This document shows, piece by piece, positions 11,559 to 21,340 of a DNA stretch of 64,000 bases (the first letter of the stretch is position 1; the number at the start of each line of letters is the position of its first letter). The notes below the pieces were generated by a model. That model did no database searches. It was not told the origin of the DNA and worked only from the letters and a program-made list of their open reading frames with translations. Both the position numbers and the translations under genes were made by a program. Source of the stretch: Brachionus plicatilis (lineage: Eukaryota; Rotifera; Eurotatoria; Ploima; Brachionidae); NCBI GenBank assembly GCA_010279815.1, contig QEOQ01000640.1:1866767-1930766 (forward strand). The letters run 5' to 3'.

Positions 11559-12340
11559 AGTATGATCAATTCAAAATATTAAAAAAGAATGATGAACTCA
11601 CTACAAGCAATAGAAAATTAAGATTTTGGCTCAATTTCTCACTCTAGTTCCATTAGGAAAACAACCTGAAGTCTGTCGTCCTGCTGAATTGCCTCCAGAT
11701 TTGGTTAAAAAATAACTGTGATTGTTGAATATTTTTTCAGACGTCTAATTATTTTGTGAATTTTATGTAATAGTTAATATATCATTGCAACGTTTAATAT
11801 TTAACTGAGCTAGTTAAATATTTTTTAATAACTTTAATTTTCCAAGACAAATAGCTACATTTATTGTGATATTTAATATATTGTTGTGAAATTTTGACAC
11901 AGTATTATGCAAAAGGTTTGAATTGTTTATTTTATTTTTTTAGAGAGCAATATGGATTCATTGCTCGACACTTAAAAAATGAAATAAATTTTATTAGTAA
12001 TAAGCTTTAAAAAAAAATAAGGGAAACTCAACACAATCAGCCTCAACTTACTAATTAGTTATCAAATTCAACAGTCACACTCAAACTTCACCTGAGCAAG
12101 TCTTAAATCTAACCGTCATTTAAAGATAAGATGTAAATATATTTTAAAGGTTTAAAATTATTTATATTCTTGATTGTCACCATGTCCAGTTTTGCAGCTT
12201 CATAAATCACAACACGACTTTGACACATTCAGCACCATCTATATTGTGTTGAGATATTCTTAACTTACGTATCGTATTAACGTAAAGTAAGGCAAAACAT
12301 TAAATTTATAAATGTTTCTTATAATTATTTAATATTTTCA
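11559..12340. other. Non-coding, with short coding-like scraps
   Basis: Around 11620-11720 a short open stretch reads LVPLGKQPEVCRPAELPPDL before a stop, and 11940-12010 reads EQYGFIARHLKNEINF. Neither can be tied to a family. They may be relics of another transposon. Confidence 0.3.
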
Positions 12341-12349
12341 TTAATTTTT

Positions 12350-12467
12350 TATTTACAACTTCATATTTTAACAAATCCCATATTTTAACATTTAAAGATC
12401 GGTTTTTGTCAAGCTTATTGAAAAATAACCTATAACTAATAGCAATAAATGAATGATAGTTATTATC
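12350..12467. repeat. Direct repeat, left copy (partner at 15068-15181)
   Basis: About 110 bp beginning TTACAACTTCAT and running through AAGATCGGTTTTTGTCAAGC to GATAGTTATTATC recurs in the same orientation at 15068-15181. The two copies bracket the LINE ORF1 and Merlin relics. The left copy ends in a perfect 16-bp hairpin, ATGAATGATAGTTATT at 12449-12464 and its complement at 12470-12485. Confidence 0.8.
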
Positions 12468-12671
12468 AAAATAACTATCATTCATATAAATTTCAAATTT
12501 CCAAAAACTTCAATGAATAGTAACGAACTCCTTAAAGAATGGCCTGGACTTGGTCAGGGCAATTTTGGAGTGAGACCTGGTAAGATAAGCGAGTACTTTG
12601 TTGATTTGGTTTCGGCCTTTAGATCTCTTCAAGCTCTAGTCAGCTCCCTCGAATCAAAAAATCAAAGCTTA

Positions 12672-12758
12672 GAACTGACGATTAATGAACAACATAAAAA
12701 GAACTGACGATTAATGAACAACATAAAAAGAACTGACGATTAATGAACAACATAAAAA
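12672..12758. repeat. Three tandem copies of a 29-bp unit
   Basis: GAACTGACGATTAATGAACA plus nine bases is present three times at 12672, 12701 and 12730 with no mismatches. The two extra copies add 58 bases and shift the frame, explaining why the ORF1 frame closes here and reopens in the next frame. Confidence 0.9.
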
Positions 12759-13588
12759 AATTCCTTAACTTGAAAAAGGTCCTCAACAAACAGCCCACAC
12801 AATTCCAGTATGCACATTAGCAAGTTTGATCGATAATAGCAACCAGAACAATGAATCTGTTCTCGTAATTATATCAAAAGTAGCAAAAGAATTCAAAACT
12901 AGAAATAAAATTGAGAATAATCTCATTATTTGTGGATTAGATGAATGTATCAGTGAAATACCAAATGAAAGGAAAAAACATGACAAAGAAAAGGTACACC
13001 AAATCTTAGACAAAATTGGCATTGCTGAAGAAAAATGTATACGCATCAACAGAATCAAACCAAGAACTACTCAGGAAACCAATCCAGTTAAAAATTCAAT
13101 ATTGGTGGTACAATTAAAAGACTCGGAAAGCAGAAACAAGGCTTTATCTCTATCACGAGAGCTGTACAAATCCACATAATTCAAAGGTATTTTTCTAAAC
13201 AAAGATAAAACCCTAGCCGAACGCAAACTTGACAAGGCTTGCAGGGACAAAAAGAAAGAGCGAAACAACGCCTTACCCCACATTGAAACTGATACCAATG
13301 GAAAAACACTCAGGTACAAGAAAGACGAAAACAGCAAAAGATGGTTCTGTGGAATCATAAATGAAACACTTGTGTGGGTTTTGCATCCAGAAGACCGAGA
13401 TTAGCAACTAAGCAACAACTCCATTCAACTTAAATCCACAATTCCTTAAAACTGAGATTCCTCCATCTTTAATCAAAATTTTAGAACTACACAGCAACAA
13501 AACCTTAAAACCAATCAAAACCTTCACTAATCCGCCACAACCTAATCAAACAAGGCTAATTCAATCAACATCTGTAAATAATGATTCT

Positions 13589-14095
13589 TTGTCCAATTCA
13601 GCTGTCTCGAGTCATCCCGGAATATTCAAAGCATCAGTCAGCAAAGTCCTAACCAAATCAGCTGACTCGAGTAGTCCCAAAGCGGACGGAGCTACAATCA
13701 ACCAAAAAATGTCCATATCAGCTGATCGTAACAGCCCCGGAGCAACCAAAGTTACATTAAACAAGGCTTTGACCAAATCAACCGGCGCCGGTCTTCCCAG
13801 AGAGACCGAAACTTCAGTCAACCAGAAACCGACTACAAAAAAAGACTCAAATACCAGTGAGACTAACGATGTGATACAACAAGACCGGACCGAACCAGTT
13901 TATCAAAACAACCACATTACAACCGCAGTCAACAAGGGTTCAACCGAATCAGCCTACTCCAGATTCTCTGGAATGACTGAAGCAGCAGTCGACAAATCTT
14001 TGTCAGAAATAGCGGACTCCAGTAGAACAGGAGAATCAATGAAGCAGTCAACAAGGCCTTGACAGACTCAGCTGTATCTAGTCGACCCGGAGCAA
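13589..14095 (+). repeat. Degenerate minisatellite within ORF1 C-terminus
   Basis: Units of roughly 66-70 bp encode variants of a serine/alanine/lysine-rich 22-residue repeat, with at least six recognisable copies. The high divergence between units shows the array is old. Confidence 0.6.
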
Positions 14096-14100
14096 CAACT

Positions 14101-15064
14101 TTAGTTGTAGACACCAGTCTTTACTAAAGCTTCAGCCATCTCATTCATATCAAATCTACTTGAATCATATTTAGATATTTCGTCGATAATAGCATCAGCG
14201 GCATCACCTCTTCCGGCCAAACAAGCCTTACGACGCCAACAAAACTCAACTAAATATGACTCTAAATAATCTCTGGAAACACCCCTCATTACTTTGATAT
14301 GCACCTTAGCAGCATTCCAGACCGACTCAATGCTGTTTGTGTACTCCGTTTTCTGGATTAACGAAATAAAGTTGATGATTGACCGTCAAGTGTTTGAAGT
14401 GTTTGTCTAAGTCACGGATACGACTATAAGCCTTCCAACAATCTGAGTAGATCAAAGTACCAGGATGGATAAACTTGTAGATAACATTTAATAAATTAAA
14501 GGCATCTCGTTTTGGCACAACGATAAACAAGCATAGTTAGGAACCTCGCTCGTACATACCAAACACCCATATTTGCCTCCTTTTTAAATCCTTGCCTTTG
14601 TTGTGTTTAAAATTTTCAATATCTAATGACATCACTGCTATGTGTCTAAGTTTTTGTTGGCACGTTTTAAGAGTTTGACGTTCAACTGTGACCATACACG
14701 TTTGATCTATCTGTCGGACTTGAATGGCCCAATAATGGACAACTTTAAGGAAAGTCTTCAAATCAATACGAAATTTTTCTAAATAAGTTCCATCTCTGAG
14801 ACTGCATCTCTTGGTATCGGTCGTACATCGCCATGCAAATCCATCTAAAGAATCCTGCCTTTCGATGAACTTCATAGCCATCTGACATTTTGGACATGCT
14901 TTGGATTTTGGGATAAAACCTTTAACTTTGAACCATTCGACAATACTACTTTGATCAAGTTCAATAACCTCAATCGCTTTGAATGATTCAAGTGGTTTAC
15001 TAAGAAGAGTCATTTTTTGTAAATGTTTTAAAAAATTGTTTTTTTCAAATGTGTTACTTTTCAA
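14101..15064 (-). pseudogene. Merlin-type (IS1595/ISXO2-like) DDE transposase
   Basis: Reverse strand, about 320 residues. Near the N-terminus is a zinc ribbon (CPKCQMAMKF ... WRCTTDTKRC). The DDE catalytic core follows: SLDIENFKHNKGK and WVFGMYERGS, then PGTLIYSDCWKAY and VNHQLYFVNPE. The final acidic motif is TNSIESVWNAAK, followed by YLVEFCWRR. This order is diagnostic of the ISXO2-like fold of eukaryotic Merlin transposons. It is broken by one in-frame stop right after ERGS (near 14537) and one frameshift near 14330 just before the catalytic Glu. All three acidic residues are otherwise visible, so this is a recent pseudogene. Confidence 0.82.
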
Positions 15065-15067
15065 AAA

Positions 15068-15181
15068 TATTTACAACTTCATTAATAAATCCCATATTTT
15101 ATTATTTAAAGATCGGTTTTTGTCAAGCTTATTGAAAAATAACCTATAACTAATAGCAATAAATGAATGATAGTTATTATC
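15068..15181. repeat. Direct repeat, right copy (partner at 12350-12467)
   Basis: Same sequence and orientation as 12350-12467, with small indels. The copies may be long flanking repeats of one composite insertion or two ends of a segmental duplication. Confidence 0.8.
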
Positions 15182-17030
15182 GATAAATCAACGATATTTT
15201 CTATCGGTGCCTTATCGATAGAATTAACCAATTGTGTGCTAACCTTATCTATAGGGCAAAATCGGTAACTTATTGAAAAATTCTTGCAAAAAAATTACGT
15301 GGGTATCTATCTATCGAGACTTTCCTTACCCTCATTTTTTTGTCTGAATCATAAACGAAGTCACTTGACCGGCCAAATTTTTTTTAACCGCTTTTTTTAT
15401 CCGCGGTAGCAGCAAGTTTGAGATGCAAAAATTACATTGATTTGAAAAAGCTCATTCCGAAAAATGAGGCTGCAGCTTCATTGAACAAAATGGCTTTTTT
15501 GGGGGCTTCCATTGAAGATTTTTCTTGAAAGGAGATTGACAGCCTCATAGGTTTCCACTATTCTTGTGTTAGTTGTGTAACACCCTCTATCTCTCTTTTT
15601 CACTCTTTCTTTATACATATATATATTAACTGTATTTATTTTTTAATTAATTTTGAAAATAAAGATTTAGAAGTACAATCTTCTATTTAATTTAAAATGG
15701 TACGGTGAAGACAATTTTGGCAGAATATTAAAAAAATTCAAAGAACCGTCAGATAAGTTTAGACCTACAAACTTAAATGGATTACGTGGATATGAAGGAG
15801 AAATAGAAAAAGTTCTGACTAAGAAGTTAATTTCTGACTGACCATTAGGTCTTGAGATTGCATCCAAAATTAAATGGAGACGTGAAAAAGCATCCGTCGC
15901 AAATTAAAAGAACATTGAGAAACCAGTAATGACGCCTAAAGTTCCTTTCTTAGAAGCAAAATTGCCAAAAACCTATACTGCAAAAATTTCAATTAGTAGC
16001 ACAGTAGAAAGAGATAATTTCAAAGTTGATGTAAAAGGAATTAGTGATGTAAGTAATGATAAAGCTATTTTTTGTAAAAAACCTATATTTTTTCATTTAA
16101 ATAACATTAAAATTCTTAATTAACCATATTTTGACTAAGCGATTGACGTCGTAAGACGTTCTTCAAAAAGAACATTCTTTTTGACTAAAAATAGTCAAAA
16201 AGGATAAAAAGGACGTCTAGTCCAGACTAAAGCTAAATATGAATTCTAAAAAGAACATCATTTCAAAATAGAGAGTATATCTAAGAGCCCGTTGTCAATA
16301 GGTCCAAATTTTCGTGTTAAAAAAAATTTAATTTTAATTTTTAATTTTTCCGATAAAAAGAGGTTATTTTTCTGCAAAACAATTTTAGGTAAATCGTAAT
16401 TTTTCGTAAATTTACATTTTTTCTCGAGTAAAGAATGGTAAAAAAAGGTGAAAGTAAGTAAAAAAAATTAAAACATAAATCTAATTAGTATTTAATCATT
16501 TTCAAAAAAAAATTGTTTTATTAATTTATTTAATAATTTTTAGAAAATTTTTAATCAACTATTATAACTTTTTTTTGGCAAAGTAAAATTTCTGATCAAA
16601 TTTTATTTTTCAAATTTGATCAAAAGATTTTAAATTCGAAATTGGATTTCAATGCATTTTTTACAAATTAAAATCCTTTTTCAATTATTTTTAAATAAAG
16701 CTTCGAAATGCTACAAAGATTAAAATCTACGATTAAATTTAGCTGCGCATTTAAAATCTCTTGATGGAATTTGGAAAATGAAATTTTATCAAAAATTTCA
16801 CTCTGCCTTTTCTATTTTCCGTAAAAATTACCAAAAACATCGTCTCAAATCTAGACTGTAGCAAAATTTTATTTTCGGTAAAATATTTGAGAAATACATT
16901 TTTTTTTGGAGCAAAAAAAAACAGACATGTTGAAGCATGTTTGGCAACGAAATTTTATTATTTCGAAATTTACTATGGCAATAAAAAGGGTTAAAATTAA
17001 AAAATATATTCGAAAAAAATAATTGAATGT
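15182..17030. other. Non-coding with one weak coding-like relic
   Basis: 15660-15910 translates on the plus strand as FNLKWYGEDNFGRILKK and further charged residues, interrupted by stops. 15929-16123 is a 64-codon frame (MTPKVPFLEAKLPKTYTAK). No family recognised. 16130-17030 is A/T-run sequence. The first half of a normal ZPR1 gene is not present here. Confidence 0.4.
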
Positions 17031-17047
17031 GATATTTGATATTTTCA

Positions 17048-17762
17048 ATGGAACAAACTGAAGTAATAGAGAAGAATCAAAATGAGTTGATGAATAGTCT
17101 CGCTGAGTTTCAGAATCAATGTCCTAATTGTCTGAAACCGAGTAGCACATCAATGAATATGATGGAAATTCCATTTTTCAAGAAAATTGTAATCACTTGC
17201 AGTGCATGTGATTCTTGCGGACTCAAATCGTCTTCGATTAAATATGGTGGCGGTATATCTGCTAAAGGAGTGCAGTATACTTTAAAAATTAGAAACCCCA
17301 GCGATTTAAATAGAGAGATTATCATTTCTGAAAATGCTACTTTAGAAATTCCAGAAATTGACTTTTATATGAACTCGGGAAGTTTAGGTGGTAAATTTAC
17401 AACTTTGGAAGGTATTTTGAGGAATGCCATCACTCAACTGAGAGAAACATGTCCTTTTTCGTTTACTGGCGATGAATATAGCAGGAAAAAAGCCATTTTA
17501 ATGGAAGATTTTTTAGATAAACTTGAATTGATTCAAAATGGAAAAATGTTAGATGTAACTGTGATCCTAGATGACCCAAGTGGTAAATCATATCTTCAAG
17601 TAGATTTAATAAATTTTCCAAACTGTAATTTTAGTAATATTTTTAAAGAATCTTTATGCTCCTGATGAAGATCCCAGTATGAATGTTGATTATTATGATC
17701 GAGATTACAATCAAAATGAAATTTTAGGTCTAAATGATATTAAAACGGAAGATACTGCTTGA
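17048..17762 (+). CDS. ZPR1: ZPR1 zinc-finger protein, single-domain form
   Basis: Exons 17048-17599 and 17649-17762, with a 49-nt intron, give 221 residues. ZPR1 proteins bind eEF1A and shuttle to the nucleus. Normal family members have two tandem ZPR1 modules (about 450-460 residues). Only the second module is here: a C4 zinc finger (CPNC ... CDSCG) at about 25-60, then the beta domain with GGKFTTLEGIL and LDDPSGKSYLQ. After splicing comes NLYAPDEDPSMNV and the conserved ending QNEILGLNDIKTE. Removing the intron is required to restore this C-terminus. The ATG at 17048 has no credible splice acceptor in front of it, and no first module is visible in the preceding 2 kb. It has an intron, so it is not a retrocopy. 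It may be a truncated paralogue or a genuinely half-length gene. An AATAAA lies at about 17824. Confidence 0.88.
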
Positions 17763-18505
17763 TTTTGGACACTTTATCATTTTATTCAAAAGTTTATACA
17801 AAAATTAAGCTCATTGAAAGATGAATAAAAAATAATAAAAGATAAAACTCTTTTTTATCCCAAAATTATCCGAAAGCATTTAGAGTCTTTTATTCCGGGA
17901 CGGTGAAGAAAATTTATCTTTAAATCTTCTAAAATAAAAACATTTAAAATTTAAAAATTTATTAATAATTCTTGTATCTTTTGATATTTTTCATTGTTTA
18001 AAATTATTAAAAAAAATTATCGTTTCAAAAAAAAAACAATTTTGCTATAAATTTTCTATAATATTTAATTTTAATTTTAATTCACTCATTCGATATGATT
18101 GATTTTTTTGATTCTTTCTCAAAAAATCAAATAGACTTTAAAGAAAATTTTTTTCCAACGAATTTTATGGCATTGATTTTTCATGCTATCAAAAATTGCT
18201 TTTTAAATTTCAGAGCAATTATCTAAAAAATAAAACAATATTTAAGCAATTACGCTGATTATTATTACTCAACCAAATTCCCTAACCATGGGCTACCTGG
18301 ATCTCTTTCAACATCACACTTTTTTTCATATAATTTTTTAGTGTTTTCTTAAAATATTTTTTTATTATAAGTTATAATTTTTTTTGATTATTTTTCCAAT
18401 CAAAAAATTTTTAATTTTTTTATTAAATGGAAAAAAATTTAATACAATACAAATAAATAAAAAATTATTTAAGAATTACAGACCATTTAATTTCAATGAG
18501 ACTCT
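17763..18505. other. AT-rich intergenic
   Basis: No coding signal or repeat recognised beyond A/T runs. Confidence 0.5.
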
Positions 18506-18517
18506 AAGGATTCTGCC

Positions 18518-18800
18518 TATTGGCTCTTAGTACATCACCAAGCCAGATGAGTTGTCTTTTGCGAATCATGGCGCAGATTGGTTTAGTTCTTGATTTTCAG
18601 TACAGCTCTTCGTTTGAATTACATTTGGTCAGTTCATTCTCCAACATTAGAACTCATACAAAAGTACCGATTTACATTAACTGCTGTAGAGATGTAAATT
18701 ATTCTTTATATATGAGAAAAGCTGACCACACAAGTTTGACTCTTTTCCGATTTCTTTTTGAAAAACTTCATTTTTGCTTCCCAGATATGTAAAGTTGTCC
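18518..18800 (-). pseudogene. Non-LTR reverse transcriptase C-terminal fragment
   Basis: The reverse strand contains FTYLGS, then KSVLLYEF*CWRMN (compare VLLYGSECWRM in LINE RTs). After frame changes it has ICAMIRKRQLIWLGDVLRA, matching the typical ...RRLRWLGHVLRM ending. Several stops and frameshifts. This is the thumb/C-terminal region of an RTE/CR1-like element without its catalytic core. The forward frame at 18520-18792 is its shadow. Confidence 0.65.
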
Positions 18801-19340
18801 AAAAATTTTAAATGTTTGTTTCCAACAGAATTTAATTTTAACATATTTTGTAAAAAAAAATTAAAAATTTTAATTTAAGCATTAAAATGCTGAATTATAC
18901 AATTAAACTCGATTTTATTTTTTTACTAAAATGTATTAAATTTAAATTTAAATTTGAAAAATGTAGTGTTAATAAGCCTTTTATGGACTAGCCTGTTGAT
19001 TAATCCTGAAACACAAAAAAAAAATATTTCATTTTTTTCCCAGCCTGAGATTGAATGCTTCCGATGATTTTTTTTAGAAGAATTCTTGATCTGTTCATCC
19101 TCACTTTCTCATTCAGACTCTTAGATGAAATATTCGATTGCATGGATGCAGTCAAACTGCTGAAATTAAAGACTTTCAGGTTGAAGACATGTATCCCCTT
19201 TTTCTTAAAAATAAGTTTTAACTATATCAATAATATCGCTATTAAGAGTATTTCAAACAAAAACAAATTTTTCCTTAATTGGTCCAAGATCAGTTTGCCA
19301 TTGATTCTGATTAAGTTGCCAAAGTATTTTCAGACTTGTT
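18801..19340. other. Non-coding, possible further relic of unknown type
   Basis: A less A/T-run-dominated block at 19045-19345 gives a 96-codon plus-strand frame of hydrophobic, lysine-rich composition and partial frames on the minus strand. I cannot assign either. Confidence 0.3.
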
Positions 19341-19343
19341 TTT

Positions 19344-19470
19344 AAGTCACAAGTCTTAAGTCAAGTCAAGTCAAGTCAAGTCAATGGTTATATATATTTT
19401 TTTTTAAGTTAAGTCATAACTTTGACTTAAATTTTTGTTACTTGGACTTAAAACTGTGACTTATAAGCAA
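19344..19470. repeat. (TCAAG)n microsatellite inside an imperfect inverted repeat
   Basis: TCAAG is repeated five times around 19360-19383. The flanks AAGTCACAAGTCTTAAGTC and, inverted, AAGTCACAGTTTTAAGTCC make a palindromic structure of about 120 bp. The AAGTCAAGTC-type ends resemble those of the MITE at 57264-57570. Confidence 0.6.
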
Positions 19471-21340
19471 TTCTAAGTATTTCACCAATTTTGAATGTAT
19501 CAATTGTAACATTTTTTTAAATTTTTATTGGCAACATCAGTAATTTAAATAAAATTAAGTTTTTTACAATGAGTAAATGCAAATACACTCCTTCACATTT
19601 AATTCGATGTTTTATTTATAATGAAATTCTAATGGAATATATGATTTTCAGCTATATAATTTAAATATTAAAAGTTAAAATCGTTATAAATTAACATTTT
19701 TTAAATATAAAAGGGGGCTTAATTAATTAGATAAAAAAGTAAATATGTTACTAAATAATTTAATAGATTAAGGTTTATTAATTTAAGATAGTATGTATAC
19801 AAGGAAGTGAGAATTTAATTATAACTGGATAAAAAATGCTTTATTTGCTTACAAAAAAATCACATTTTTTAATTTTGAATAAAATTTCAAATATCTTAGC
19901 ATAATTTAAATTCTAGTTACTATTCATAATCATTTAAAAAAAATTAATGCATTATGAGTCATTATTTTAATAATATTTTATTTTTGATTTCACTTATTCA
20001 ACCAATTTGATTAATTTTATTTTGTTTAAAAAAATTACTTGATAAATTTTTCTAATAACAAAAATTCGTTTTTTGAAATTGAATCAAAAAAAAATAAAAT
20101 TATAATTTTGTTTATTTTTGTAAACATGAACACAATTAATATAATAGTTATGTTTATACAAATTTGTTAAAATTTAATATTTTTAATTTAACCATTAGGC
20201 TAAAATGTTTTTTAATAAAAAAAAACACAAAATATTTTACTAATTCACTGTCTACGATTAAAAAAATATTTTGGTTCATCCCTCAATTATTGATAGTAAA
20301 ACTCATCAACTCTTTTATAAAAATGGTAACAAATAACCGTGCTAAAAATTAATTTATTATACCAAGAATTTACTTTTAAATAATTTTGTTTTGTTTGGTT
20401 ACTCATTTGTATAAACAAAATTAGCATAAAAAAATAATTTCTGCATTTCGATTTGAAGTTTTCGACTAAGCTAGTGAAATTTTTAAAAAATGTTTTATCA
20501 ATTTTAGAAAATTAAAAAAATCCATTTCTAAATATTTTTGTAGTTCCCCTTTCTTCTTCTATATTGCAGTAATAGATTCTGGGTGATTCTGTTTTAGACA
20601 AAATTTTAAGTTGGCTGAAGAAACGTATTCGGGATGGCATTTAATTTCATTTTGAAAAAGTCAATAGAGTTCCTTTCGGCTTCATGGAAGTTAAAAAAAT
20701 TAAAATTTTTTAATTATCTTTATTTATTAAAGATCTCCCGACAACATACCATAGATTTAGTTGTAAATGATCAATTTTTGGATTATATAATTCTAAGAAA
20801 GAATTAGGAATAAATTTAAAAATTTATTAAATTTGTTTATTTAAATTAAAAATATTATTCAAGAAAAAAAAAATAATTAAAAAAATTGATCAATTTGTTC
20901 AGTTAATTAACTAATTTTGAAGACAAAGCCATTCCAACCCATAGTACAACTGTGTATGCCGATCACAAATGAAAATAAAGTGACAGTGACAAAATACGTG
21001 CAAATTATGACAAAATTGCAACCAAAATTTTCTTAATTACTAATTCAACAGTGTACATTTGCACGGCAACAAGCATTAACAACAAATCGCTAATCAACAT
21101 AGCTTAGCTCAACTAAAAGAAAACAACATTTGCTTCTACTACTACCATAAAATGTTTATTCGTCAATACTTGCACCCCGAATGCATTCATCGCTTTGTTC
21201 TTGCATTAAAAATCAACAGAAAAGTTTAGCTACACATCGAAGCTTTCATGAGCCGATTAGCATTTTTAATTAGACCCATGGCAATTTTTAGAATTTTAAA
21301 ACTTTTCTCATTTTAGATAAAAAAAAAATATTTTTCAAAA
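19471..21340. other. AT-rich intergenic, 5' flank of PPP2R1A
   Basis: No coding frame supported. The last 400 bases (about 20930-21340) are less A/T-run dominated and probably contain promoter and 5' UTR. A CATTTTAG just before the start region could be a 5' UTR splice acceptor. Confidence 0.45.

Larger units (their letters stand above)
12513..14125 (+). pseudogene. Non-LTR retrotransposon ORF1, degenerate
   Basis: Reading from 12513 gives a protein with a coiled-coil segment (LQALVSSLESKNQSLELT), an RRM-like part (NNLIICGLDE, NSILVVQLKDSESRNKAL) and a conserved ending (FLNKDKTLAERKLDKACRDK). This is the coiled-coil/RRM/C-terminal plan of LINE ORF1 proteins. A 29-bp triplication at 12672-12758 and several stops break it. 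After 13427 a frame continues into a degenerate repeat of about 22 residues (SA.SS.PG....SVNKALTKSA) through 14062, with a final frameshift carrying it to 14125. No RT follows on this strand. The end collides with the antisense Merlin transposase. Confidence 0.65.

Noticed and set aside
13589..14095. Possible CRISPR-like or structured repeat array
   Set aside because: Units are degenerate, contiguous without spacers, and encode a repetitive peptide in the LINE ORF1; this is a eukaryotic genome.
20164..20352. 62-codon plus-strand frame
   Set aside because: Phe/Ile/Lys/Asn-rich chance frame with no support.
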